From the NCBI GenBank assembly GCA_002150815.3, contig NDFF03000090.1, forward strand, positions 62,001 through 126,000: a stretch of 64,000 nucleotides of DNA. Direction: 5' to 3'. Within the stretch, counting starts at the first letter, position 1. Every line of letters starts with the position of its first letter. The translations under genes were made by a program, and so were the position numbers. The notes below the pieces were generated by a model, which was not told the origin of the DNA, searched no databases, and saw nothing but the letters and a program-made list of their open reading frames with translations. This document shows, piece after piece, positions 1-12,424 of this stretch. The stretch is from Grammothele lineata (lineage: Eukaryota; Basidiomycota; Agaricomycetes; Polyporales; Polyporaceae).

Positions 1-2196
1 AGTGTGAGAGCGCCGCACAGTGAACGCCTGGTCGCTGGGTGCGTTTGAGAAGCTGGAAGCTTGCGCCAAAAGCGATCCTGCGTGGACAAGCCACGCAGAC
101 AGGAACGGCGGACTGAGATGCCAATGGCGCCACCAGGATATTCAATGGACGTGAGGAGGACCATCGGTAGAGCGAGCGAGCGTCAAGTGCACGATCCGGG
201 ATCCGAGATCCGGACGTTGCATCACCGAGGCTCTGCCAAAGTGAGCACGGAAAGGCAAGTCGGGGAGACGATGATCGCTAAATTCGAACGTGCCGAGCAT
301 TGCGAGAGCGCGATGAGATGACGGCTGGAGATGGAGGGCTCGAAACGATTAAGAGGGCACGCAGCGATGCCTTGGGCTGCATCAAGGGCGGATCAGAAAA
401 GGCAGAAGACGCAAGATACATGACGTACCGAGGCGGCCAGAGGTGATAAGACGTACGTAGAAATAGAGTCTTACGCTGAGCGTTGTTGGCGTTGTTGTTA
501 CGACGCATCCAAGAGCGATGAGGTGCGTACTGGCGCGCTTTCCCTCAGGATGCGAGCACGCGTCCACGAGCGAGTGCGATGCTAGTGGATGGGCGACAAG
601 GGGCGGAGAAATCCCTTGGTGGTACCATAGCAGCCCTTCTTGTAGCGTGTGCGCCTGTGTAGAATACACCGACAAATGTGAGCAACTAAAGGAGGGGTCA
701 CGCGAAGATGAGAACGTACGTCAGGATCAGCCTACCATGTCGAATCCAACGGCAGACCGATGACGCGACAACGGGTCTGCAAAGGTCTTAGCACGCGCGC
801 ACTGTAGAGGGAATGGGGGAAGGAAAGAAGACAGATGAAAGGTATAACGCTCGCCTGGCAGGGCGGGGAAGGAGCGAACGCAGACAACAGACGAACTCAG
901 CTCACCTCCGGATGCGCAATACCAGCATTCCGTCGACGCCCACGCGATAACGATCAAGCCAGCTCTCCTGATGCCCTTATATCCTTTATCGCATCGCGAG
1001 AATCTTCGCGTACGAGTCGTAGTGCACTAAGGGTCGTCCGGTCGAGTATTGAAGAATAGGCGCGATAGTGTTTGATAGATGGCCGCGCCAATACAATGGG
1101 GACAAAGACCATGATGTCACTGAGGAAAAGTCCATGTATGCCGAGAAGCAAAAACTGAGTATCGGGTTGAGTCGCAGTCCCTAGAAGGGGAACTGGGAAG
1201 AAATCTCAGCATCAATCCTCGTTGGGCGTGCAATCAAGCAGAGAATGGAAAAGGGATACGAGAGATGCGTGCGCCCAAAGCTTGCGATATGGAGGGGATA
1301 TGTTGCAAGACCCAGGCGAAGCCTGTGTAGTTCGGGATCCATACGTGCACGGAGAGCGATGGGAGAAACGGAGCAGCAGGTTGAGGACGTACCTAGAGAG
1401 ACGTCCTGACTCCTATCGCGGGCGTACTAGACAGAGATAGTTTTGTGGGGGCACATAGCATCGGCATGCCTCAGGACCTTCGACGGATATATGCTGGGAG
1501 CGGGAGTGCGGCCGCCAACCGAGGGTGGACAAGAGCCTAGCGAGCAGCTGTCACTGATTGATAGGATGAGAGGGTCAGCGCTCGTGTGGCATCTACAGGG
1601 TGCTCAGAGTGTGGGTGCTGTAGGCTGGTGAAGTAGATGCCGCAGCGCGATACGAAGAAAAACCGTCGGTGAGGGTAATGTTCACAGCTGCTCATGCCTG
1701 GCAAAGGCGTGGCGTGAGCGCGTGAGCGACGGCCTCCCGCGATTTGGAGCCGGCCCGAGGCGGCACGCGGCCCAAGGGCCAACCGGCGTCTCCGATGTCC
1801 GAGTGTTGAGCGAATAATTCGCAAGGTCTGAGACATATGGTTCCATGACGAGCTGCACAATGAGACTCCGTTAGATATCAGCAGAAGGTAGGAATTGGTT
1901 TGAAGGTCGCCGGGATGATATGACAGGTGTGAATGCGACCGCGGCCGGGCGGGGTGGCTGGGGGCCACCCAGACGAGCGGCCCCCGAATTACCGTTCCCG
2001 CAACTTCAAGTTTCGGCGCGCTTTCAATGTCGCGCTCGAGTACTAGTCGCCCTGAACCGATCCGTATCCATTCCCGGTCAGTATTACCGTGCCACCAACA
2101 TTACACCGCTTCTTCTACCCCTACGCTGAGGTTACGCGAACCAGGAGACCATAGGTAGTACACATGGACGAACTCAACACAAATATACGGTGACCT
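1..2196. other. Left-edge region with no recognisable gene
   Basis: Both strands contain only short open frames of 60-143 codons, none of which shows a domain, paralogy to other genes in the window, or a credible splice pattern. The nearest supported gene is the FunK1 copy whose stop codon lies at 2197. I see no tRNA, no LTR and no terminal inverted repeat here. It could be degraded intergenic DNA or hold a gene whose exons are too short to recognise by eye. Confidence 0.5.
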
Positions 2197-4859
2197 TCAT
2201 ACACTGCCCGCCCGCACACGTTTCGTTCTGTGCCGCTCATTCGAATCTGGATCACAGGAGAAGTTCGCCTCTCTGTCCGCATCGTCAGCGGAAGCAGACC
2301 CCAGATCCTCCGCTTTCCGCTTGCGGCCTTGTCCGTTCCGACTGTTCTCTTCGACCTCTCTTAATTCCCCCACGGTGTCCGAGTCCAGCATCAAAGACGT
2401 CGTAAGAAGCATCGCCTCAGACGAATCCTGGTCGAAGTCAACAGACTCAGACCTAGACGTGCTCGGGCCCTCTGCCGTCACGGTGTACGAAACCGCCCTG
2501 GGAGCCTTTCTCACAGGCGACCTTAGCCAGCTCCGTTTGTAAGCGGCCTCCTTGTGAAGTTCGAGCTGGTCGCGCGTCTTGTCCCGAAGAAGCCCTCCGC
2601 GCTGCGAATGGTTCGTGAAGACCTTGATGAGGCTGCCGTGGGAGGAGAGCGGACCCGGAATTTCGCAGCGTGGGCCGTCGAACGTCGGCCTCGGCGGTGA
2701 AGGCGGAGGAGAGGGGCCCCTCGGCATAAGCTTGATGAGCTCGGAGAAATGCTTGTCCCACGCGTTGTCGAAAGCGGGGAAGTTGGTAGCGGGAGCAGGA
2801 GGGTCAGGGTGGATGGGACGTTCGGGGGGTTCCCTAGGGACACCGTAGAGTTCTTTCATGACGGAGCGGTCCACGAAGTCGTAGTGTTTGAAGCAAAGCA
2901 CTGCGATATCCTTGAGTACAGCTCGCAGACTGGGATTGTTGTCGACAGAGAATGGGGGCTCTTTCTGGGGGCCGGTCATGTGCACAAATTTGTTCCCGCC
3001 GCCGATTTTAACCCCACCCTCTACTACGCAGTCGTCGTACGTCGAACTGATGAAACCATTGAGTGACCCGTAGATCATAGTGGGATGATAGAGCAAAACG
3101 AGATGATGGTATGCATGAACGAATCCTTCCAGGTCATCGTAGAGACGATAGGGCTTGCGGGGATAGAGAATAGACAACGCAGACCGATATCTCCACGTCC
3201 CCTGATAACACCGTCAGATGTGTTGGGAGCGTAAGGGAATGAGATGAACACTCACGGAGCAATCAGGCGCAACAGTCCCCGTACCGAGCTCACATTCGAG
3301 GCGCGCGATATCCCAATCGATCAGGAGACCTTTCCTTGTCGAGGTGTCGATGATAATGTTCCCGAGACTGATGTCTCGATGAAGCACCTTCGCAAACGTC
3401 CACGCAGCATAATGGGCTTGCGAAAAATCTGCATCAGCTCTCCGCTCACAATTTAAGTACGAGAGAAATGACTACTCACCTTGGATGGCGTCCGCGAAGA
3501 TTTTCGAGAGCTCGACAAAGTTCTCGAACTCGGTCAACGGAAGCCCGATCTCCTCGACGACGATCCGGTAGTGGATATACAGCGACGACCTGTAAGCCGA
3601 CCCCAGCTGCTCCTGCGCTCGGGTCGTCTGTGCACGAGGCCCCCCGACGTCGCCGCCGCAAACCAGCGTTGGAAGGCCCATGCCACGCTCGATCTCCGGG
3701 GCGTCTCGGAAGCGCTGGTAGATGACGTGTTCGGGACGAGACCGGCCAGGGTGGAACGACCGCCAGCAGTCCTTGAGCCAGCATAGCGTGCCCGTGGAGA
3801 GGTCGTAGGCGACGAAGCCGCGCGTGCAGCGGCCGACGTGTGAGTCGGAGATGAATGTTGGCTTGCCCACGATGAACTCGTGGACCGACTCTGAGGAGAG
3901 CGGCCTGGGCTCTGAGGGAGGGGAGGGTCATCGACGCCGTCGGTGTATGGCTCGTAGGACGGGGTGACGCCTGGGGTGACGCGGATCTTGTATAGCGGGC
4001 AGCCGTCGGATACCGCATTTTGGACCATCTTCTGAACCGCAGCCGAAACGTTCTCGTCTGCAGCCGCGGCGCAAAACTTGTTAGCATCGCTCTCCGCGGC
4101 TAGCTTGGCGGTCTCGTCGTAGCCCATCTCGGCGTCCGTCATGTGGGCCAACTTCCAGATGAAGGTATGGAGGGGCGAGTCGGGTGTGGTCCAGTCGAAC
4201 TCGTCGGAGAGCAGGACACCGGCACGGTCGACGTAGCATAGTCGTGCTGTGTCGTTGTGGATATAGATACCGTGGACGAAGAGGCGGTGTTGGTAGGCGA
4301 AGATGCTCGACACTCGTTTGTAGAGTTGCTCGATGACGTACTGATCGGGATGCTCGGATGGGCGAGGGGCCTCCTCAAAGTCGTCCTCGTCCGACTCGGA
4401 GCCCTCTGATTCGCTGCTGTTACTCTGAATCGAGTCGAATGGCAGCGTCTCGGGCTCAATCTCCACCTCGATAGGGACGACTTGATTGTACCAGGCATGT
4501 AGGCTTTGGCGTCGTCGAGACGAGAAGGCCTCGCTGGTTGAACATTCTGTTGTATACACACCGAGATAATCCTGGGTCTGCTTGCGCTTCGGCTTAGACA
4601 CGCGAGCGACGCGGAGACGCGCTGTGCACGCGGTGGTCAGGACCGAGTCGACAGCCTTGGACTATCGAGTTCCGGTAATGAGAAAAATATGCACATTCTA
4701 GCGAACGTCACGTACCACTTGTGAGCGCAAATCAGCCAGGGTCTTGACACCACTGAAGTCCGCGCCCTTGAATTTCTTCTCTTCGGCGAGAGTCGGGATG
4801 GGGCCCGGGATAAGAGCTATGAGCTCGTCCTCGGAGAGGACGCGGAATCGAGACACCAT
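2197..4859 (-). CDS. FunK1 fungal-type protein kinase A, with a frameshift
   Basis: Member of the FunK1 family, a eukaryotic-kinase-like family expanded in mushroom-forming fungi; substrates are unknown. Likely start ATG at 4859 (MVSRFRVLSEDELIALIPG), followed by an intron with donor near 4715. The large exon carries the N-lobe (HTFIWKLAHMTDAEMGYD), then GRCTRGFVAYD and LVCGGDVGG. The catalytic exon, about 3416-3256, has HRDISLGN and the family's DWD (LLIDWDI) in place of DFG. The last exon (3201-2197) opens with GTWRYRSAL and ends in a basic tail (GRKRKAE, KRVRAGS) suggestive of nuclear entry. Oddity: the frame changes within about 3905-3945, between DDPPLP and SEPRPL, with no room for an intron. 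One base missing or two extra would explain it, so this is either a pseudogene or a sequencing error. It is head-to-head with FHA kinase K1. The tail has the family motif GPLSSHGSLIKVF. Confidence 0.8.
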
Positions 4860-5340
4860 GAGACAAGGTGGTAGGGGATTGAGATGGACTGGACGTTGAG
4901 GCAAACAGTTCAGAGCAACTTGAACGTTTAATGTGCGGATTAGGCCCGGAGCAGGTGACGGAGGTTGCCAGCGGTCAGACGACAGTGGAAAACAAAGCAA
5001 TCTGTGAAGCGCTCTGTTAGCAAGACCTCAATGGAGTTCTGGGTCATAGGCGATGGACAATGGTATTCACCGTTCTTATTCCTTCGACATGGAGGTTCAT
5101 GAAGGCAGGCTGCTCCTCAGGCTGGCCGCATCGCCGGGTCCCCTGTCGCACCGTGGGATTTTCTATCCTTGTTGAGTACGTAGTCACGTGAGAATAACTC
5201 CGCGATCGCGCGCTCACGGCGCGCACCGAGAACAAAGGCTCCTAGCTAAGAGCTTGCACCTTCCCGCTATCCTATACACTCCCACAACGTCACACTCCAT
5301 CTCTCAGACATCAGCACAAGAGTATCCTACGGCTGCAAGA
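4860..5340. promoter_or_regulatory. Shared divergent intergenic region of FunK1 A and FHA kinase K1
   Basis: About 480 bases separate the proposed ATG codons of two divergently transcribed kinase genes, so one intergenic region must serve both. I see no strong TATA box. The same head-to-head arrangement recurs at 42672-43222 between FunK1 D and FHA kinase K3. Co-regulation is an inference from layout only. Confidence 0.45.
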
Positions 5341-7810
5341 ATGTCTGAACAAACCGAGATGCGTGATGTTGCTTTGCGAACGCCCCAGGAGCTGGCCTCA
5401 GTGGAGCTACTAATCGCCCAGCCAGTCCGACACCCAAGAGTATTCCGACCCGAAGTCTGAAAGCGCCCCAGATCCAGGCGTGTGGGGGTCCCTCGTTCAC
5501 TTTACAGGAAGCAATCCCCATATTCAGCGCATGGACTTTAGAAGAGGGAAAAACTCGTACATGTTGGGTAGAGGCGGCCTCGACGATGTAACCGTCGATT
5601 TCGCCTTCGAGGGCGCGACTAATTTGTGTGAGCTATCTCGCTTGTTCTTCAAACGCATACACCTAACAGACTCTATCACAAACTTAGGCCAGGCGCACTG
5701 TATGATCGAATGGGATGGCAAGGAGACAGCGGAGTCGTCTGTGCTTATCACGGACTTAAGTGAGCGCAACGGAACATGGGTGAGCACCTGGATTGCCCTA
5801 TGTTTTCGGAGCAAGCATTCCCCCACATTGCCAACCAATGCGCTGTGTGTCGTAGCTCAATTCTCAAAGGATTGGGCAAGGACGGTCTCGCGTCTTGCGC
5901 GACTTCAACATCGTCACGTTCGGTCCTCTCAGGACCTACACCGCCAAGAACGCGCACAAGGATGATCGTACGTCCCTTCCTACACGATTGTCTCGGATCC
6001 CTCATCAGCTATGGTATTGGTCATAGGGTTCTGGTTCCGCTTCTGGCCTCTGAACGATCGCCCAGGAGAGGACCTGACCCTTCTCCATGGTCGGTACGAT
6101 GTCCAGCATACGCTCGGCGAGGGCGCGTTTGGCAAGGTTTCCAAGGCTCTTCACGTCATTGAGAAGGAGTGGGTTGCAATCAAGACGATTCATGACGACA
6201 CCCTCTTTCCTCTAGCGGAGCGCGTACGGGCGGGGGGTATAAGCGCGGAGATAGCTAGACAACAACTCGAGCGGGAGATCCAGATCCTTCGACAACTGGA
6301 GCACAAGAATGTCGTCAAGATCAAGGAAGCGTTCATTGAAGACGACAAGGCAATCATTCGTACGTGTACGCCTCGGCTTGCTCGTCTTAATAACGCCACT
6401 TACATTTCTAAGGAATGGTCATGGAACTGGTGCCCGGCGGCGATCTGTCGTCGTACATGGCGACACATGGTCCCCTTGGTGAGTGTCTTGTCTACGTTGC
6501 CCGTTGCCACGATCACTCAAGCTAGCCCTCCGTAGATGAACTCCGTGCACGGTACTTTGTCTATCAGATATGCGATGCTCTCGTGGTAAACGTAGTTGTC
6601 TTCTCGAGGTTGATGTCTCTGATGACCCTACGTTCAGTACATACATAGCAGGGGCGTCACTCACCGTGATCTGAAGCCGGAAAATGTGCTCTTGACCTGT
6701 GACGACCCGCCTATCGTCAAGGTCGCAGACTTTGGGCTCGCAAAACTCGTTAAGAGTGGCAGCGTGCTTCGGACAACATGTGGCACGCCGATGTATGCTG
6801 CACCGGAAGTTCGGGACTTCGGCGCTGGGTATGATAATGCTGTAGATAGCTGGAGCCTGGGTATAACTCTACGCGTGCTGTACGTACTGCAAGCTCTTCT
6901 ACACCTCCATCTTCAGTCTGATTTTACGCTCCTAGGCTTTTCGGGCGAACTATGTACACGGGCGAGTCGTTCACCCATATCCAACGCAGCTCGGTCAATC
7001 AGCAGGTGTCTCTAGGTTGTAAGTTTCAACCCGAAGATTTATCTGATACGGTCCTCACAGCTTTATGACTCAACAGGCCACCAGTTCTTGTCCGGGTTGC
7101 TTCAGAAAGATCCACACAAGCGCATGACATGCGCCGCCGCGCTGAAGCATCACTGGCTCGCCGCTGAGGGCCACCCTCTACCTCCGTATCATCCCGACAA
7201 CAACCCGCCTTCTGCAGTCGCCAGCCCTCTCGGATCTCCAAGGCGGACGGCATGGGGATCGCCACGTAGCCCGCAGGTGCAATCAAACAGCTTGGCAAGC
7301 ACCGTGAGGGCTGTGTCGCCCGGTGCGGTGGCAGGGTTCGAGGTTTTCGTGCTCTCGCCGTCATGGGGGAATGTACCACTCCCGGCCTATGGTTCATGGG
7401 GCGGCTCTGTGTATCCCACCGCCTACGGCCCCGCGCCTGCGCCGGAGAGAGTCAACCAGCTCAAGCGTCCGCGTAGTAACGCGAGTCCCTCCTCACCGGT
7501 CTTAGCTGGCAGTTCTTTGCCTCGCCAGAGCTCACCGCTCTCCCCACTTCGCAAGAGGGCGCGTGCCAACTCCGACATCGCGAGCGAGGCCGCTACGCCT
7601 TCCACGAACCCCTCACTGGCGGGCCCTTCTCGAAGGCCCCAACCTCGTACTGAGCCTCTGAACTTCAGGGAGCCCAGCCTTGGTTGGTCGATCGTACCGG
7701 TGCCGTACCACGTACCGCGAGGTTCCGCTTGGTGTGAGGTGCCTGGACTGGATAGGATTTGTGTTAGGTGTGGGACAATCGTCGGACTCTGTTATCCCTG
7801 TTGTATCTAG
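5341..7810 (+). CDS. FHA-domain serine/threonine kinase K1 (Chk2/Rad53-like architecture)
   Basis: Predicted phosphothreonine-binding FHA domain followed by a protein kinase. The FHA part begins near 5478 ([12 protein letters not shown]), with LGRGG, AHCMIEW and NGTW, split by short introns. The kinase has GEGAFGKV near 6115, [12 protein letters not shown] at 6662 and DFG at 6728, followed by [10 protein letters not shown], so it looks catalytically competent. The tail is rich in Ser, Pro and Arg and carries CEVPGLD near its end. The first exon is uncertain: ATG 5341 reads out of frame with the FHA part unless an intron of about 62 nt is removed (donor near 5368, acceptor near 5429, with a CTAAT branch-like motif). 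The FHA-plus-kinase layout matches checkpoint kinases such as Rad53/Cds1/Chk2, but four clustered divergent copies argue against a simple orthologue. The neighbours are FunK1 A (divergent) and K2 (tandem). Confidence 0.82.
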
Positions 7811-8592
7811 GAGTACGCTGGCGTACCTTGTATCTCACAGTCTCTACTGTTGCGCATTTGTATGACATATAAAGTATGTATTCACTCCTTCGCTGTAATG
7901 ATATAAGGACATGCTGACCGTCGATGCTCGAGAGTCGAAATACATGCGCCGATTCATGCAAACAGACGGAAAGCGAGCACTTACCGGCATGGATTACGGC
8001 GTCGCACTCGGCCCGGCCTCGAGCCTGAGTGTGCGGCTGTCTGCGGTTCCTCGTAACGGCTAGCACCCGATCGCGCAGTCTTGTTCTCGCGATCGGCGTC
8101 AGGCGATCGAAGCTGGAGTGGCTGTGTTTTTTAATGACTGGTGGGCTGGTACTAAAGACTCCGCTGCCACGTTGAACGCACTCTCAATACCTCCAATCGC
8201 TGGAAGGAGACTCGGGTTGTCAGTCAGAAAGTATTGTCCTCCCGGACGGCCAGTGGCCTGTGCGTGAGACCCAATAAGTTGTTGAACGTCACGTGTGCCT
8301 GTGGCGCCTGCTGACAAATCATACCCTCCACTGTGGGGACTTGTGGGGATCGCCGTCGTCTCAACTCTCGACTCTCTTCCCCCTTTGATCGACATTCATC
8401 TTCCGCTCACCATCGTCCCGTCGCCCATTGGCTATCTTCTTCCACTCTAGTTTTGTACATCTTCATTCTTATTTGATCTTATCTCGCCAGTCTGTCTTTC
8501 CCTCGGAATCCTGTCCAGTGTCCAATAGTCTCCAGTAATCCAAGAGCGTTCCCCGCCCGGACAATACCCATTACAACACCCGTACTCTTACT
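7811..8592. other. Intergenic region between K1 and K2
   Basis: About 780 bases between two tandem FHA-kinase genes. A 98-codon open frame on the minus strand (8395-8099) has no recognisable domain and no paralogue in the window. The last 150 bases are pyrimidine-rich, as is common in basidiomycete promoters and 5' leaders. I see no repeat or RNA gene. Confidence 0.4.
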
Positions 8593-11115
8593 ATGGACTC
8601 GATGCCTGACAATATCGCGCATTTCAGTACAGATCTAGATGGCGTTCATGATACTAATACCGCTGAAGACATCACTCCTAACGCTTCTCAGGAACAGTCG
8701 ACGCAGTCAACTCAAGAGTGCCCTAGAGATTCTGAAGGCACCCCGGATACCGACATCTGGGGATCTCTGGTCCCCTTTATAGGAAACAGCCACTATACCC
8801 AACGCTTGGATTTTAAGAAGGGGAAAACCAAGTACATCTTGGGCAGGGGCGGTCGAGGAGATGTTCCAGTGGACATTGAGTTCCCGAATCTGAAAACCAT
8901 GAGTAAGTTCCTCCAATATTCCCCAAGCTACAAACCCACCTCTCATCCCTCTCACACGCTTCAAAGGCAGTGTTCATTGCTCCATCGAGTGGGAAGGAGA
9001 TGATGTGGCCCACTCGGCGGTCATAATCACTGACTTGGGCGGGCGAAATGGAACATGGGTATGATAGTTCTCGATCTATTTCCCTATTCCAGCCATTTAC
9101 CTTCTTGCCACATAGATCAACTACCGCAGGATCGCGGCTCGCACGAGTCGCATTCTTCGCGACTTTGATGCCGTCGCTTTCAGCCCCAACCACGGCCCCG
9201 CGCTCTATACTCCCCGCGAACATGTTCTGCACGACGATTGTACGTCGCTAGCTCTTTATGGTTACGAAAACGTTGGCTTGATACGCTTCTCAGACTTCTC
9301 ATTTCGCATCCGGCACCCAGCCGATAGCTCTGACGTCGACCCTATGCTTCTTTATGGACGGTATGATGTTCAATCCACACTCGGCGAGGGTGCGTTCGGC
9401 AGGATTGTCAAGGCGCTTCACGTTATAGAGAAGACGTGGGTTGCAATCAAGATCGTCCGAAATGACACCATCCAGGGTCTTCGGAATCGCACACAGAGGC
9501 CGGGAGTGAACGTCGAGAAGGCAAGACACCAGCTGCGGCAAGAAATCAACATCCTCAAACAGCTGGTACACCAGAACGTGGTCAAGATCCGCGAGGCCAT
9601 CGTCGACAATGAGGCTGGCAGTATCCGTACGCCTGACCTTGATTATCTTGATTATGACGACGTCTCACTTTCTCCCTCCCAGGCATGGTTATGGAGCTCC
9701 TTCCCGGTGGCGATTTGATGTCGTACATTCGTAAACGTGGTTACCTCCGTGAGTCCACGTTCAAGCCTGTGTGTTTCTTCATTTCCTAACAGCATCTCCT
9801 GTAGAAGAGATGAACGCCAGGGCTTTTGTGTATCAAATATGTGACGCTCTCGTCGTACGCGTCGCTCTCGTTTCATGTGAGATTCGCCTGATGCTTCTTG
9901 TCTCCAGTATATCCATAGCAAGGGCGTGACTCATCGCGACCTCAAACCTGAGAACGTCCTCTTAACACTCGATGACCCGCCCGTCCTCAAGGTCGCGGAC
10001 TTCGGTCTAGCGAAGCTCGTTGACGAAAATACCGCGCTCAAGACGGTATGCGGGACAGATGTGTATGCCGCACCCGAGGTGCGAAGCGGCGAAGGTCCGT
10101 ATGATCAAGTGGTAGATAGCTGGAGCCTGGGAGTGACTCTTGCTGTAATGTGCGTCTTCGTTCCTCTTAACCCTCTTCGCTACCTTGAGGCTGACGTAGA
10201 CGCGATCGCAGGCTTTTTGGAAAGATACCCTTTCGGGACCTGAAGGACCCCGAAAGAACCTTTGACTGGTCGCTTCTGCTCCAGTTCAGAATCAGCGCCG
10301 AATGTGAGTTGTCCCGTCTGAACGCATTCCGACGTCCGCATTCTTCGTCTGACTTTTCGATGTCTCTAGGCGGCAGCTTCCTAGGCGGTCTTCTTAAAAT
10401 TCAGTCGGTGAGACGCATGTCCTGCGCCGAGGCACTCGCGCACCCGTGGCTTGCTGCCGAAGAACAACCCCTGCCGTACTACCATCCCGCTCGTTCCCTC
10501 TCCGAGCCCTTGGCCCCACAGAGCGAGCTGGTCTCCACCTCACCCTCAGTCACCCGGGCTCGCACTATTGTAGGCGTCATGGGCGCCGAGTTTCGCGCTC
10601 CCAACTCGCTCTCCGCGCCACCGCGCTCGGCCACCGACTTAGCGATATCCCTCGCTATCCAGGAGGCGGACGCCGCGCCGTCCGCGTACGCCCCATACAC
10701 GCCGCTCCCGGTCGCGCGCGGCACGAAGCGGCCGCACGAGGCAAGCTCTGTCTCCGCCTCCCAAGCTCTCGACGTACGCTCTCCCCGCCCCCTGCAGTCC
10801 CCGCGCGATCCTAAGCGGGTGCGCTCAGAGCACATCACAACTTCATTCCGGGCCTCTACGTCGGCGGAAGCAAGCGGGGAGCTGCACGGCTCTCGCGGGA
10901 GTCTCGCTCCTGCTCAGCACACGGGTACATCGCGAACCCTCACGAGTGCACGCACCAACGCCTCTGCCTCTGGCGTGGCTCGAGCTGAGAGCAGAACGAC
11001 GGCAGTGGGTGGCCGATTACCCATGTTCAGTCGTTTCGCTTCGGACGAGGTCCCGGGCTTGGGTGCGCTGAGCGCGAAGTGGGGCGGGAGAAGTGCTGGT
11101 CGTGAGGGGGCTTGA
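8593..11115 (+). CDS. FHA-domain serine/threonine kinase K2
   Basis: Tandem paralogue of K1. The ATG at 8593 opens an acidic Thr/Gln-rich leader (EQSTQSTQE), then the FHA domain: IWGSLVPFIGN, ILGRGG, SVHCSIEW, GRNGTW. The kinase follows with GEGAFGRI near 9383, [12 protein letters not shown] at 9932, DFG at 9998 and CGTDVYAAPE, with about seven short introns. The C-lobe ends with MSCAEALAHPWLAAE. A long Ser/Ala/Pro-rich tail contains KRPHEASS and finishes with DEVPGLGAL. All catalytic residues I can see are present. A partial copy of exactly this tail sits at 39110-39690 next to FunK1 C, which shows that the K2 3' end and the FunK1 region downstream of it were duplicated together. Confidence 0.83.
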
Positions 11116-11866
11116 GAGTAGCGTACTACCGACTCGACGTAGTCCTCGCTACTCACCACTTCTGATTGTCATGCTCCACCAGCGTGAGGCGGGCGGTGTG
11201 CCTCTCCCAGAACCTGGAGGCGTCAGTGACTACCTCCGAGCAAAGACACTTCATTCTTCGGTGTTTACTACACGTTGTACATATCGCATGGTTCCTCGTA
11301 GCTTGTAACCACGTGGTTTGGCTTTCAATATACCAGTTGATGCGCCTTCAGTCGATCTGTGCACGTTGTATCGAAGCACTGCGACGCGTCACGCCGGACT
11401 CGCATGAACAAAATATAAGTCAACTTCGCGCGCGGCCGTACCCGGGCCGTACCTGCGCAGCGCTGGCCTACGAAGTTACTATCCTTGATAACTGATTTCA
11501 TCCCACAAGGTTTTGTGTACGCATAAAATAACAGCACAGAGACTGCGGGAGATCGAGATCTGTCCTCGACCTCAAGGATGGGTGGTGGCTCGCCGCTGAG
11601 TCGAACTTGGCGGTAATCGGGGCCGTGAACGTGGGCGCTTTGCATTCTTCCAAAAACGGCACGAATATCAACTCCGCCGCCGCCGGACTGCGGGGCCCGT
11701 GACGCGCAAGTTCGTTTTCTGTGCCAGCCTCCACCGCGGCCCCTTTCATTGTCCTTCATACCAGTGGTACCTCACTGCCAGCAGCGACGTGAAATCCGGC
11801 ATACCTACGAAATCTGGCTTTCTCTGTTTGCTACTTCAAGGTGAGAGTTTCTCCTCTTCTCCGAGT
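11116..11866 (+). promoter_or_regulatory. FunK1 upstream region stranded left of the retrotransposon
   Basis: From about 11430 to 11780 this matches, in order, the regions directly upstream of FunK1 E (about 51000-51330, plus) and FunK1 C (about 38995-38650, minus). Shared pieces include CCAAAAACGGCAC, AACTCCGCCG and GTTCGTTTTCTGTGCC. No coding frame is conserved among the three copies. It is therefore read as the former promoter or upstream region of FunK1 B, now separated from it by the 12.2-kb retrotransposon inserted at 11867. Confidence 0.65.
11862..11866. repeat. Target-site duplication CGAGT, left copy
   Basis: CGAGT directly precedes the 5' LTR. The same five bases follow the 3' LTR at 24090-24094. 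A 5-bp duplication is typical of Ty3/gypsy integration and fixes the outer ends of the element. Confidence 0.93.
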
Positions 11867-12336
11867 TGTAAGGATAGGCGCTTACCTTGCCCGTTTAGGC
11901 GTCCAGGATCGATAGCCGAAGCCTCGTGCTATCGAGTCCTTCGTACCTTGTAGCTACGGGCTTGCGCAAGCTCTTCGCGCTTGCGTCACCCCTTACCTAC
12001 GGCTTTGTCATTCTTTAGCTTGCGTCAGCCTCAGGCCACGCAAGCTCTTTTAGTTTCACCTTACTTTACATTCTCTCGTACTTCTATCCTAGTCTTCTCA
12101 TTGGTCCCTCGGAGTTCCCTGGTACTGTACAGTTCCTCTCGGGTGGCTGACCCTCAGTAGTATATAAGACCCCATGTATCGTACCAGTGAACTCAGAACT
12201 CGGGATACGGGAATTTCCTACTCACTCTCTCGTGTGCCGACCACTCTCTCTCGTTAGGCCCCTCTCGACATTCGACACCTCGTCCGCGCTCCTCTCAAGG
12301 TTGTATCTCGGACGTCGAGCGCTCGCGGGCCTCACA
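11867..12336 (+). repeat. 5' LTR (470 bp)
   Basis: Begins TGTAAGGATAGG and ends GGGCCTCACA. It appears to match 23620-24089 base for base. It contains the element promoter (TATA-like box at 12161). The internal sequence begins immediately with a T-run. Confidence 0.95.
12161..12168 (+). promoter_or_regulatory. TATA-like box in the 5' LTR
   Basis: TATATAAG lies about 260 bases upstream of the polyprotein ATG at 12425. It is present at the equivalent place in the 3' LTR (about 23914-23921), where it could drive transcription outward into the FunK1 B remnant. Confidence 0.6.
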
Positions 12337-12424
12337 TTTTTTTTGAGTCTTTCTTTTCTCGTATCACAGACGACCCCTCGGACTGATCACCCGTAGGACG
12401 TCGTAACAAAACCTACACTACGAC

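Noticed and set aside
12337..12424. tRNA primer-binding site after the 5' LTR
   Set aside because: The sequence after the LTR is a T-run with no visible match to a tRNA 3' end. Self-priming is possible but I could not find the complementary segment.
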